Of a stretch of DNA of 32,540 nt, positions 8,369 to 17,264 are shown one piece after another. This DNA comes from Desulfosporosinus sp. (GTDB taxonomy: Bacteria > Bacillota > Desulfitobacteriia > Desulfitobacteriales > Desulfitobacteriaceae), in assembly GCA_003132105.1 (NCBI GenBank), contig PKWS01000323.1, positions 1 to 32,540 of the forward strand, read 5' to 3'. A program made the translations under genes and the position numbers. The notes under the pieces were generated by a model. It was not told where the DNA came from. It made no database searches and saw only the letters and a list, made by a program, of their open reading frames with translations. Position 1 is the first letter of the stretch; each line of letters starts with the position of its first letter.

Positions 8369-9966
8369 GTCTCGGCGAAAGATTTCATACATTATTCATG
8401 GGGCTTGAAAAGTCTCATGGAACCTATAAAGTCGATGACTCAAAGAAGCCAGCTGGCGATAAGGTAAAAGGGAAAGCTCTTACTGTTCATGCATCAGTTA
8501 CAAATGCGTTATGGGATAGGCATCTGGCTGGAGAGATTGGTATTGGGATTATTCCCATTCGAGAGGATGGGACTTGTCTTTGGGGAGCTATAGATGTAGA
8601 TGATTATACTACTGATCATATAGAATTAGGGCAAAGAATTAAAAATATTGGGGCGCCGCTATTAGTATGCCGAACTAAAAGCGGTGGCGCTCATATGTAT
8701 ATGTTTTTCTCTGAGCCTATTCCCGGAACCTTACTTAGGGATAAATTAAGAGAATGTTCAGTAGCTCTTGGGGTATGGAAAAAAGAACTAGAGATTTTTC
8801 CTAAACAAAAAGCATTAGAAACGGATGCTACTGGTAATTGGATTAATATGCCTTACCAGCATGCAGATTTTACTACAAGGTATTGCATTCATAATGAAAA
8901 ACCTCTTGCAGCTGAAGAATTCTTAACTCTGGCTGAATCTTATAAAGTTAACCTTCAATTTATTCAATCTTTTATACCTAAACTTGCTAAGAATGATGAT
9001 AATCTTGATGATGAATGGAGTGAGGCACCGCCTTGTCTGGAATACTTAGTTAAAAACGGCTTCCCGGAAGGGTCTAAAAACAATGCTCTTTTATCCTTAG
9101 CTGTGTATGCCCGAAAACGATATGAAGATTGGAAGACTAAAGTTTCAGAATATAATACGGCATGGATGAGAGGTAGTTTTGAAGAAGTAGCAGGTATTAT
9201 TAAAAGTATCGGGAAAAAAGAATATAGATATAAATGCGGTGATGTACCGCTTTGGGAACATTGTAATAAAGAGCAATGTAAACGGCGTAGATTTGGAATT
9301 GGAGAAACAAGAGGAGTAGGCCGACCATCTGCAAGTGCAGCTGATAAAGACGCAATACTCTGTGTATTAGAGGAAGTGGATCGGCCGATAAGAGTATATC
9401 GTCCGCCTGATGGCAGTAGCGATGAGCCTCAATGGATTTTTCCCATGTCCAATGGGCATCAACTGGATGTAACTCTGGATATGATATTAGATCAAGGGCG
9501 ATTTTTACGAGAATATACCAAGCGATTTGAGCGAGTACGGCTCCCAGTTCCGGCACCTAAATGGCAGATCCTAGCGAATGAGCTTATGGCTGAAGCTGAG
9601 GTAATGGAATTACCAGCGGATGCTGGTCCGGAAGGGCAATTAATGTTACATTTAGAAGCATTCTGCCTAGGGAAAGTTACCGGCCTGGATAAAGATGAGA
9701 TTACACTTGGTCATCCATGGACAGATCCAGATGGAATAACTTGGTTTAGGAGCAAAGACTTTCTTAAATACCTTAATCAAGAGCGATTTAAAGCATTTAA
9801 ATTAAATGAATTATATGCAATCTTTAGGAAGCATGGGGGTAAGAATGACAAATTTATGATTAAAAAGAAATGCTGGGGTGTATGGGGATTCCCTGAGTTT
9901 CAACATCAGACTGAGGATTTTGCTTCAATAGTAATTCCCTTAAAGGATGAAGAAGAGAGGTTTTAA
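8365..9966 (+). CDS. AEP-superfamily (TOTE-type) DNA primase
   Basis: GIGIIPIREDGTCLWGAIDVDDY (DxD), CRTKSGGAHMYMFFSEPIP (SGxxH), ELEIFPKQ; matches the TOTE-conflict-system primase pattern. Confidence 0.75.
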   Translation: MSLGERFHTLFMGLEKSHGTYKVDDSKKPAGDKVKGKALTVHASVTNALWDRHLAGEIGIGIIPIREDGTCLWGAIDVDDYTTDHIELGQRIKNIGAPLLVCRTKSGGAHMYMFFSEPIPGTLLRDKLRECSVALGVWKKELEIFPKQKALETDATGNWINMPYQHADFTTRYCIHNEKPLAAEEFLTLAESYKVNLQFIQSFIPKLAKNDDNLDDEWSEAPPCLEYLVKNGFPEGSKNNALLSLAVYARKRYEDWKTKVSEYNTAWMRGSFEEVAGIIKSIGKKEYRYKCGDVPLWEHCNKEQCKRRRFGIGETRGVGRPSASAADKDAILCVLEEVDRPIRVYRPPDGSSDEPQWIFPMSNGHQLDVTLDMILDQGRFLREYTKRFERVRLPVPAPKWQILANELMAEAEVMELPADAGPEGQLMLHLEAFCLGKVTGLDKDEITLGHPWTDPDGITWFRSKDFLKYLNQERFKAFKLNELYAIFRKHGGKNDKFMIKKKCWGVWGFPEFQHQTEDFASIVIPLKDEEERF

Positions 9967-9970
9967 GAAA

Positions 9971-10069
9971 TTGAGATATTTAGTGGTTTATCCATCACAT
10001 AATAAATATTTTAAGGAGCACGCACGCATTAGGCGCGAGTGTAAAATTCGGGGGGCTGAGTATGAATAA
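9971..10069 (+). CDS. Small protein (32 aa), TTG start, translationally coupled to helicase
   Basis: (M)RYLVVYPSHNKYFKEHARIRRECKIRGAEYE; its stop overlaps ATG at 10062 (TATGAATAA). Confidence 0.4.
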   Translation: MRYLVVYPSHNKYFKEHARIRRECKIRGAEYE

Positions 10070-10096
10070 TCAGACGGTCATACTTGGCCCCCCCGG

Positions 10097-11491
10097 TTGA
10101 GTACTGGTAAATCCTTCGAATTGCTTAAGATAATAGATATGGAATTAATTAATGGGATAGATCCTAGTAGAATAGCAGTCTTGACTTTTACTAAAAAGGC
10201 CAACGAAGTTATTTTAACTAGAGCTATTGAGAAATTTGGGTTTAATGAGAAAGATGCACCATACTGGGTGACTCTTCACGCACTAGCATATCGTAGACTA
10301 GGGCTACGACGTAATGAAGTAATGGGACCAAAGAATTATACTGAGATAGGAAATGCTCTTGGCCTTACATTTGGAGGGAGTGTTGCTGCAATTGAGGAAG
10401 GATTTTATGGAGGTAGAAATAAAGGAGATAGATACCAATTTTTAGATGGCTTTGCTCGTAACAGAATGATCACCACTGAAGAAGCATTTAGACTATGCGC
10501 AGGAGATGGTGATGAAGAATTAAATAAATTTGAGATGAGAAGATTTAGCAATACACTCCTATCCTATAAAAAGGATAGAGGCATCTTGGATTTTACAGAT
10601 ATGTTGGAAATTCCTCAAGGGCCAATAGATGTTGATGTGGTAATAGTAGATGAGGCCCAGGATCTTTCAACCTTGCAATGGGATTATTTACGGCGGGTAG
10701 TAATTCCTAATGCGCAAAGAGTATATATTGCAGGAGATGACGATCAAGCTATTTACCAATGGAGTGGAGCGGATGTGGTGCAGTTTCAAACTCTTCCTGG
10801 ACGTAGAGTAATCTTGGATCAAAGTCATAGAATCCCACGAGCTATTCACCAATTAGCTGAAAAGATTTCTTTTACAATTAAGACTAGATGTGCTAAGATG
10901 TATAAACCAATGGATAAAGAAGGTTTAATTCGATATTATAGTGATCCTGAAGATGTGGATTTATCGGTATCTGGTACATGGTATCTTTTAGCCCGTAACT
11001 CATATTTGCTTTCTCAATTAATTACAATAGTTCGTGATCAAGGATATACTTATTCAATTCGAGGAGAAAGTGCAATTATTAGTAAACACGTAGATGCAAT
11101 CTTAGCTTATGAAAAATGGCGTAAAGGTATAGAACCATCTACAGCAGATAAGAACCTGGTGGAAAAATTGTCTACTCACCCTTGGCCCGGTACTATCTGG
11201 CATGAGGCTTTAGATAAGATACCTAGGAACGAGCGAGATTGGTATATAAGCGTACTTCGACGTGGGGGTAGTCTAACTAAAGCTCCTAGAATTAATATAG
11301 GCACAATTCACTCTGTTAAGGGCGGAGAAAGTGATCATGTATTACTTATGACAGATATGAGTATGGCAACATGGCATGCAGCTGAAATGAATCCTGATGC
11401 AGAAAAGAGATGTTGGTATGTGGGCGCTACACGAGCACGGGAATCACTTCATATTATCCGTGCACAAAGGGATACAGCATGGGATCTGTAA
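10097..11491 (+). CDS. UvrD/Rep-like superfamily I helicase; N-terminus (from ATG 10062) out of frame within the P-loop
   Basis: STGKS, RIAVLTFTKKAN, VVIVDEAQDLSTLQWD, VYIAGDDDQAIYQWSGAD, GTIHSVKGGESDHVLLMTDMS, WYVGATRARESLHII. MNNQTVILGPPG lies in the other frame at 10062-10097. Confidence 0.85.
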   Translation: MSTGKSFELLKIIDMELINGIDPSRIAVLTFTKKANEVILTRAIEKFGFNEKDAPYWVTLHALAYRRLGLRRNEVMGPKNYTEIGNALGLTFGGSVAAIEEGFYGGRNKGDRYQFLDGFARNRMITTEEAFRLCAGDGDEELNKFEMRRFSNTLLSYKKDRGILDFTDMLEIPQGPIDVDVVIVDEAQDLSTLQWDYLRRVVIPNAQRVYIAGDDDQAIYQWSGADVVQFQTLPGRRVILDQSHRIPRAIHQLAEKISFTIKTRCAKMYKPMDKEGLIRYYSDPEDVDLSVSGTWYLLARNSYLLSQLITIVRDQGYTYSIRGESAIISKHVDAILAYEKWRKGIEPSTADKNLVEKLSTHPWPGTIWHEALDKIPRNERDWYISVLRRGGSLTKAPRINIGTIHSVKGGESDHVLLMTDMSMATWHAAEMNPDAEKRCWYVGATRARESLHIIRAQRDTAWDL

Positions 11492-11769
11492 GTGGGAAAG
11501 CTAAGAAATTATTTTCAAACTGTTATATGTTAGATGGAACCCCAGTTAGATGCCCCTATTGTGGCGGATATAGAATCAGAACTAAAGTTAGGGATAGCTC
11601 AGATGGAATAAATTCGCTAGAGGAAGAATATTATTGCGGTGAATGTGGTATTATCCTGGCCTTTTGGTCTTATGGCCATTTTGACACAGAATTACGGGAA
11701 GATCCTCCGAATATAACTAAGGCTGAATTAACTATGCAAAATACAGCCGGTCTTTTGGAGGATGAATGA
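11479..11769 (+). CDS. Zinc-ribbon protein (96 aa)
   Basis: ATG 11479 overlaps helicase end; CPYCGG...YYCGECGI. Confidence 0.6.
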   Translation: MGSVSGKAKKLFSNCYMLDGTPVRCPYCGGYRIRTKVRDSSDGINSLEEEYYCGECGIILAFWSYGHFDTELREDPPNITKAELTMQNTAGLLEDE

Positions 11770-11914
11770 TTTGGAAAAATTCATGTAAAAATTGCGGAAT
11801 AATAATTAAATGGAAAGCTGATAGTTTTTTGATGCGGCTGATAAACATCCAAAAGGCTGGGTATATGACCCTGTTTTAAAAGGTATTGTCTGTCCAAAAT
11901 GTAAGATAGTTTGA
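11766..11914 (+). pseudogene. Small zinc-ribbon protein split by a -1 frameshift at T_TTT_TTG (lesion, sequencing error or programmed frameshift)
   Basis: Frame 0 MIWKNSCKNCGIIIKWKADSFL; frame -1 DAADKHPKGWVYDPVLKGIVCPKCKIV*; the two CxxC halves are in different frames, joined at 11825-11831. Confidence 0.6.
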
Positions 11915-11925
11915 GGGAGTATAAA

Positions 11926-12240
11926 ATGCGTAATACAGACAAAAGATTACTTAATGATAAGGAATTCTCTAATGCTGACAAGGAATTCTCTAATGCTGAC
12001 AAGGTATTTCCTACACTAGAGGAAGTTGAAGAATACCTCAAGCAAGATGAAGATAAGATCCGACTGTTACTAGGAATTATAGACGGTAAGATAAAACTAA
12101 ACTTTGGGGATCGGCCTGTGAAGTGGATAGCATTTACTCCGGATCAGGCTGCTCGGATAGCTTATGATATACTGGTACTGGTGAAGAAATTAACTGTTCC
12201 GGAAGAGGAACAAGGAGAAAAAAGGAGTATTATAATATGA
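11926..12240 (+). CDS. Hypothetical protein with internal 7-aa tandem repeat
   Basis: RBS ttgagggagtataaa; MRNTDKRLLNDKEFSNADKEFSNADKVFPTLEEVEEYL... Confidence 0.65.
   Translation: MRNTDKRLLNDKEFSNADKEFSNADKVFPTLEEVEEYLKQDEDKIRLLLGIIDGKIKLNFGDRPVKWIAFTPDQAARIAYDILVLVKKLTVPEEEQGEKRSIII
11956..12006 (+). repeat. 21-bp tandem repeat (2 full copies plus partial)
   Basis: GAYAAGGAATTCTCTAATGCT x2 then gacaagg. Confidence 0.9.
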
Positions 12241-12392
12241 AATATTGTAAGTTCAAAGTAACGGAATTAAAAGAGATACTCAATGTAATATATAAACATG
12301 TGGGGCTATATCCTACTGACGATCTGATTATTGAATTAAAAATTGAGAGAAGAATAAAAAGTGAAATATTAGCAAGAGGATTGTCAGTATGA
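12237..12392 (+). CDS. Small hypothetical protein (51 aa)
   Basis: MKYCKFKVTELKEILNVIYKHVGLYPTDDLIIELKIERRIKSEILARGLSV; start and stop overlaps on both sides. Confidence 0.5.
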   Translation: MKYCKFKVTELKEILNVIYKHVGLYPTDDLIIELKIERRIKSEILARGLSV

Positions 12393-12739
12393 CTGTCTCT
12401 AAACGGCCAGCTAAAGTGCCGAGTTTTACTCTTCAGAAAGAGACTCATTGCGGCCCAATGTATATAATTGTAGGTCATATTAATGGAAAGATAATAGAGG
12501 TATTCGCTATACTAGGGAAGGCTGGCGGTTGCGGGTCCGCAGTGGTTGACGGTATGGCTAGGATGATCTCATATGGACTTCGTAGCGGAATGGAACCAGA
12601 TAGAGTAATCAAAGGTATGAGCGGTATTCAATGCCACCAGGGGCCAGATACCTGTTGTAACGCTATTGCTTTAGCAGTTAAGGAAGTAATGAATGAATTG
12701 GAGGAAATGGAAATATGTGAGGAGGGCTATGACCGATAA
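12389..12739 (+). CDS. Stand-alone TSCPD domain protein (ribonucleotide-reductase-associated type)
   Basis: HCGPMYIIVGHINGKIIEVFAILGKAGGCGSAVVDGMARMISYGLRSGMEPDRVIKGMSGIQCH. Confidence 0.7.
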   Translation: MTVSKRPAKVPSFTLQKETHCGPMYIIVGHINGKIIEVFAILGKAGGCGSAVVDGMARMISYGLRSGMEPDRVIKGMSGIQCHQGPDTCCNAIALAVKEVMNELEEMEICEEGYDR

Positions 12740-13421
12740 CATCTGGGAACAAATAGTTACTAGCAAATTATCTATCTCAACAGAAATTGCTCAACCCAAA
12801 ACTAATAAATCAGTTATACCAGATGAATGTTTATCAGCTTTTGCTCCCATGTTCCTAGATACAGAAACATCGGGCATGATCCTTAGACGTATGCCCATGA
12901 ATCATGTTTGCCAACCTGATATTATCCAGATAGCAATGATATTGGATCATGCTGATGGGTATTTTAGCCGCTCTATGATTGTAAATCCTAGTGATATTAA
13001 TTCAGACTGGGAATTAGATCCGCAGGCTGAAGCTGTACATGGTATCTCGAAAGAGCAAATTCTGGATGAAGGTATTCCCAGTAGAGCAATGCTGGAAGAG
13101 GTAAAGTATATATTGTCACGATCTTCAGTAATGGCCTGTCATAACTGGGGGTTTGATTCGCAAATGTTAGCCATAGCATTTAATCGAGCAGGTGATACTA
13201 AGAGCGCAATGAAGATCTTGAATGGAAAAAGATATTGTACAATGATAGCAAGCACAAATCTCTGTAGGCTTCCAGGTAAGTTCGGAAATTATAAGTGGCC
13301 TAAACTAGAGGAACTTCACCAATTTTTATTTATGGAATCAGTACAAGGAGCACATGATGCTCTAAATGACACAATAGCAATTCGAAGATGCTATCATGAG
13401 ATGAGGAGAATGGGAATATGA
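12729..13421 (+). CDS. DnaQ-like 3'-5' exonuclease
   Basis: FLDTETSG (ExoI), ACHNWGFDSQML (ExoII), GAHDALNDTIAIRRCY (ExoIII); likely start MTDNIWEQ at 12729. Confidence 0.85.
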   Translation: MTDNIWEQIVTSKLSISTEIAQPKTNKSVIPDECLSAFAPMFLDTETSGMILRRMPMNHVCQPDIIQIAMILDHADGYFSRSMIVNPSDINSDWELDPQAEAVHGISKEQILDEGIPSRAMLEEVKYILSRSSVMACHNWGFDSQMLAIAFNRAGDTKSAMKILNGKRYCTMIASTNLCRLPGKFGNYKWPKLEELHQFLFMESVQGAHDALNDTIAIRRCYHEMRRMGI

Positions 13422-13597
13422 GCAAAGTCTCTGTAAAATTTAGGTGTAGAGCATGCGAGAATGGACCATGCACAGTTAAAACTCACACAATAAGTGTTCC
13501 TCAGGTATGTATACATGGACATGGAAGATATGATGTAAATTGGTTTTTCTACTCTCAAGAATTGGAAGATATGTCAAAGAAGGAGAAAAAGGCATGA
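13418..13597 (+). CDS. Small Cys/His-containing protein (59 aa)
   Basis: MSKVSVKFRCRACENGPCTVKTHTISVPQVCIHGHGRYDVNWFFYSQELEDMSKKEKKA; coupled ATGA overlaps. Confidence 0.5.
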   Translation: MSKVSVKFRCRACENGPCTVKTHTISVPQVCIHGHGRYDVNWFFYSQELEDMSKKEKKA

Positions 13598-13842
13598 AAG
13601 TACGAACAGTTGAAGAGAATAGAGTTTGTAGGTTGGCATGGTGCGGAAAGGTATTAGTAAGAAATGAAAATGAGAGTGCTGCCGGTTTTAGGAAAAGACA
13701 GACATGTGGCCGAGCACACGGAGCGGAACTTTCTTTTATGCATAAAAAGATGCCACGACCGACAATTATTAATCAGATCGGATTGCTAACTAACCCGGAC
13801 GACAAGGGCCGACCATACGCGTCAAAGGGGCGAGGATGGTAG
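13594..13842 (+). CDS. Small zinc-finger-like protein
   Basis: MKVRTVEENRVCRLAWCGKVLVRNENESAAGFRKRQTCGRAHG...; ATGA overlap, so the 13540 start is unlikely. Confidence 0.55.
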   Translation: MKVRTVEENRVCRLAWCGKVLVRNENESAAGFRKRQTCGRAHGAELSFMHKKMPRPTIINQIGLLTNPDDKGRPYASKGRGW

Positions 13843-14003
13843 ATACCGAGGTGGAGATATTACTAGGCAGGCTATGCGTCCGAGTACTTAAGAAACGAAC
13901 TAATTTAAAGGGAGCTGCACAGCATATGGAGGAGGACGGAGGTTATCGAGTAACCGGCTTTTGGCACGATAAAAAATTTTGTATCGAGATAAGAAAAATG
14001 TGA
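13836..14003 (+). CDS. Small hypothetical protein (55 aa)
   Basis: MVDTEVEILLGRLCVRVLKKRTNLKGAAQHMEEDGGYRVTGFWHDKKFCIEIRKM. Confidence 0.45.
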   Translation: MVDTEVEILLGRLCVRVLKKRTNLKGAAQHMEEDGGYRVTGFWHDKKFCIEIRKM

Positions 14004-14011
14004 AGAACCGC

Positions 14012-14040
14012 TTTACAACCCAATATCATAGTGATATGAT
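14012..14040 (+). promoter_or_regulatory. Sigma70-like promoter
   Basis: TTTACA-N17-TATGAT followed by cagattaaaggattaaaggagag. Confidence 0.6.
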
Positions 14041-14081
14041 TATTCTAGAGTTACAGATTAAAGGATTAAAGGAGAGAAATT

Positions 14082-14282
14082 ATGAATAAAATTAAGGATA
14101 TTCCGGAAGGCTCTAAGGTAATTATTTTGGGCTTTGGGGCGGGAGACAGCCGAAAAGGGGTGGAAACTTCATATGTTGGACGGCTTGCTATTGGGGAGCT
14201 AGTTAATCTTCCAAAAGAAATAAGTATAGATGGCCACATTTTTAATTTACAGGTTAAGGTTTTGGTGATTAATGAAGATTAA
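14082..14282 (+). CDS. Hypothetical protein (66 aa)
   Basis: RBS aaaggagagaaatt; overlaps next ORF. Confidence 0.6.
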   Translation: MNKIKDIPEGSKVIILGFGAGDSRKGVETSYVGRLAIGELVNLPKEISIDGHIFNLQVKVLVINED

Positions 14283-14547
14283 AAGTTGTATACCGACTCG
14301 GCCTTGCCCCGTATGCAGAAGTGTGGCTACAGGGGTGTATCATTCTCAAGGTTGTAGCTGTACAAATGTAAGGTGGGTAAAGGAAAGGTATTATTTAGCT
14401 CATTACCATTATGTTTGTAAAATTTGTAACCTGGAGTGGGTAATTCCCTATGTTACAATTGAGCTTAAAGTTTGTGACGATGGTAGCCTTGTTTATCGGG
14501 CCCGTTTTTGTACTACTGGCCTTGGCTATACCAACCCCAAAAAGTAA
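14272..14547 (+). CDS. Zinc-ribbon-like protein
   Basis: RPCPVCRSVATG...YVCKICNLEW. Confidence 0.55.
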   Translation: MKIKSCIPTRPCPVCRSVATGVYHSQGCSCTNVRWVKERYYLAHYHYVCKICNLEWVIPYVTIELKVCDDGSLVYRARFCTTGLGYTNPKK

Positions 14548-14586
14548 GTAGTAGATTAATTTAGGATTATAGGAAGGAGCCTTGCC

Positions 14587-14946
14587 ATGCTTAAAGCCTA
14601 TCGAATAGAAAGCGAAGGTATGGGAATATGTTCTAAATCAGCTTCAGCTGGTATCCTTATGAGTTGCGCCGGATTGTTTAAACCTCCTTTAGATTATTCG
14701 GCGGGGGCATATCAGCATTGGTTCACTCGGAAGGGATACCGAAAGATGGGGGAAATGATAATTGCTTTAAGTAAAGCTGGGAAACATCAAATCCATATCA
14801 GAACCGCTCTTATTCCTAGTAGCCTTATCCAATATTTCGATGAATTCCAGGTAGTAATCCTATGGGAAGAACAAGTTAAAATAATTCCCTGGAAATTAAC
14901 AAAAAAGTGGACCGTCGGCTTTCTTGATGATATATTTGTCTTGTAG
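14587..14946 (+). CDS. Hypothetical protein
   Basis: Complete ORF with RBS ggaaggagcctt. Confidence 0.6.
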   Translation: MLKAYRIESEGMGICSKSASAGILMSCAGLFKPPLDYSAGAYQHWFTRKGYRKMGEMIIALSKAGKHQIHIRTALIPSSLIQYFDEFQVVILWEEQVKIIPWKLTKKWTVGFLDDIFVL

Positions 14947-14978
14947 GTAAGAATTATAGGATTAAAGGAGGTAAGACA

Positions 14979-15218
14979 ATGAGACTTAATTCTGAGCATG
15001 TCGAGAAGCATAAATTATCAGTTGCCGAGGTAAGAAAGTACGAGACCGAATTGCGGGCAAAAGAGGCTCGGTTAGAATTCCTTCAAGAGATGTTTGTGCA
15101 TAGCTCATTAGGGGCTAAGGATGATTTTTCCGAGGTTAATAGATTAACAACTCGGATTAAATTTCTCGAACAAGTTATTGATCGTGGGTTTGAGTACAAA
15201 AAGTTGAAGGAACTATAA
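14979..15218 (+). CDS. Coiled-coil hypothetical protein
   Basis: RBS aaaggaggtaag; heptad-like KYETELRAKEARLEFLQEM...RLTTRIKFLEQVID. Confidence 0.6.
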   Translation: MRLNSEHVEKHKLSVAEVRKYETELRAKEARLEFLQEMFVHSSLGAKDDFSEVNRLTTRIKFLEQVIDRGFEYKKLKEL

Positions 15219-16195
15219 TGCGGAAGAAAGTATCAGAAATAGAAATTCGTGCTTTCTTTCTTGAGAACCCTATAGCTCTACAAGTCTGTAGGGACTCATA
15301 TGCTCATGTGTACTTGCACTTAGCCCATGCTAGTGGCCGAGTAGTATTGCTAGGGATGATTCAGGATAAGGAATCCTCTACTGGGGTAACGGATGAGTCT
15401 CTTCGAGATATTCTTAAATTTACAGTAGAGGATTATAAGCGTTATTTTAAACCACTGGGAACAAGTCCAGATCAGCTTGCACATATCTGGTTAACTTCCC
15501 CCATTCCGCTCACTGAGCGAGCAAAGGAGATTCTAATGGTAATTAACATTGATCGTCGAACTGCGGGTGAAGTAAAGTATCTTGGTAAGTACAATGATCT
15601 GGAGGAAGGAGTCAAGTCAGCTGAGGTGGGAACAGAAGTGGCAAAGGTACCGGAAGAGTTGAATCAATTTAGCACACCTATTCTTACTCAGATATATAAT
15701 GCGATAGTCGGGCCGGAGAAGAAGGTCAAAGGCTTTAGCAATAAGACCTTGGCTATGGATCGGGTAACTAAAGCTATATTTGATCTTCCTGTATCTGAAA
15801 CTCTTGTATCCAACAAGGTACCTACTGAAATTCCTGCGCCCCAGATATTAGCTGAATCCAAAATCCCTGCGGAACCCAAGGCAGTAAAGGTGCCTACTAA
15901 AGAACTTGTTAAACCCCTTAAACTGAATAAAATTGTCAGTATCCCTCTTTCTACAAAAATTCATATTTTGGCGCCTAAGAATCCACACCGGGAAGGAACC
16001 GGTCTCTATGTTCGGTGGGATCTTTATAGTGACGGTATGACTATCGGCGAGGCGCTTAAAGCTGGTATTACTAGGGCGGATCTACCTTGGATGGCTGAGC
16101 ATAAATATATTGAGTTTGAGGTAATCGCGGCAATAGCCGAACAGTCCGAGCAAGAAATTAATAATGTAGAGGGTGTAGAGACTATAGCCGAGTAA
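15218..16195 (+). CDS. Hypothetical phage protein (325 aa)
   Basis: Long ORF with Pro/Lys-rich linker around residues 200-245 and C-terminal TGLYVRWDLYSDGMTIGEALKAGITRADLPWM. Confidence 0.65.
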   Translation: MRKKVSEIEIRAFFLENPIALQVCRDSYAHVYLHLAHASGRVVLLGMIQDKESSTGVTDESLRDILKFTVEDYKRYFKPLGTSPDQLAHIWLTSPIPLTERAKEILMVINIDRRTAGEVKYLGKYNDLEEGVKSAEVGTEVAKVPEELNQFSTPILTQIYNAIVGPEKKVKGFSNKTLAMDRVTKAIFDLPVSETLVSNKVPTEIPAPQILAESKIPAEPKAVKVPTKELVKPLKLNKIVSIPLSTKIHILAPKNPHREGTGLYVRWDLYSDGMTIGEALKAGITRADLPWMAEHKYIEFEVIAAIAEQSEQEINNVEGVETIAE

Positions 16196-16222
16196 TTATA
16201 TACGGTGAGGTTATTGCATACG

Positions 16223-16252
16223 GGGCCGGTCTTTTAAACGGCCCTTTTATTT
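16223..16252 (+). terminator. Rho-independent terminator
   Basis: GGGCCG gtcttttaaa CGGCCC ttttattta. Confidence 0.75.
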
Positions 16253-16265
16253 AGGGAGCTTAAAT

Positions 16266-17204
16266 ATGATCAATGAACTAAATTTACTGGATAAGTTTGT
16301 ACCTAAATCGGAGTTTAAGTCGGCTACTTGGGAATGTTTTAATGTAGCAGATGGCCAGGTTACAGCTACAGATTTTGCCATAACCATGTCAATGTATATT
16401 CCGGAACTAGCAGGCTTTAATTTTAATGTACCTGCTCATAAGTTTACTGCAGCCATAAGTGTTTGCAAGAATCCTCAATTGAGTCAGAATGATGATGTCT
16501 TGACGATCCGGGACGGATCTTTTAAGATCGATATTCAACTAATAATGAATGCCTTTGGGAATATTTTTATGCCCGAAGGAGAAGGACTAAAGTTTGGACC
16601 TATTCTTCCTGTTCTTAAGGTGCTTCAAGGCTTTATGGGGTCTCCCAAGCGGCCTAACCTCCAGGGAATATTCTTTAATGATAATTTTGCCTATGCCAGT
16701 GATGGTAGTGTAGCCGCTAAAATTCCATGCAGGGCTGAAGGCATTTCCGCAGTTATTCCAGCCAAAGCTATATCGGAGCTTCTTAATAATGGGAATGAGC
16801 CGGTTAAAACAGTTTTAAACAAGAACCAGGTGGCTTTTTTTTATACCGATAAGGACTGGCTTCAAGCTAATGTTCTTGATACCAAATTCCCCGATATTAA
16901 TAAGATCCTAAATAAGGTTGTATTTATCGATAATAAGGTAGATCCGGCTTTACTTATAGGAATCAATCAAATTCTTCAATTTACCGAGGGCGAGTTTACT
17001 CAAATTACATTTGATGAGAAGGGGATCAAGGGTGGTTCAGCAGAGTTTTATATTAGCAGCCTGTATCCTTCATGCTGGAATGGCAAGACCCTTAGAGGGG
17101 TGCTGGAGCTTGCTGAAACTATAAATTTCGAGGCATGGCCTAATCCAGCAGGTTGGAGAGGGGCAAACGGGCTTGAAGGTGTACTCTGCGGATTGATTAA
17201 ATAA
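16266..17204 (+). CDS. Probable DNA sliding clamp (DnaN-like)
   Basis: PNLQGIFFNDNFAYASDGSVAAKIPC...VIPAKAISELL...QANVLDTKFPDINKILNKV resemble the LxATDxxRLA / PxK / GxFPDYxxVIP landmarks of beta clamps; replication context. Confidence 0.55.
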   Translation: MINELNLLDKFVPKSEFKSATWECFNVADGQVTATDFAITMSMYIPELAGFNFNVPAHKFTAAISVCKNPQLSQNDDVLTIRDGSFKIDIQLIMNAFGNIFMPEGEGLKFGPILPVLKVLQGFMGSPKRPNLQGIFFNDNFAYASDGSVAAKIPCRAEGISAVIPAKAISELLNNGNEPVKTVLNKNQVAFFYTDKDWLQANVLDTKFPDINKILNKVVFIDNKVDPALLIGINQILQFTEGEFTQITFDEKGIKGGSAEFYISSLYPSCWNGKTLRGVLELAETINFEAWPNPAGWRGANGLEGVLCGLIK

Positions 17205-17264
17205 GGCTTTTACTTGGCTCCCAGATATATTTGTAGTAACTAATTCCAGCAGGAGAAGGATAAT

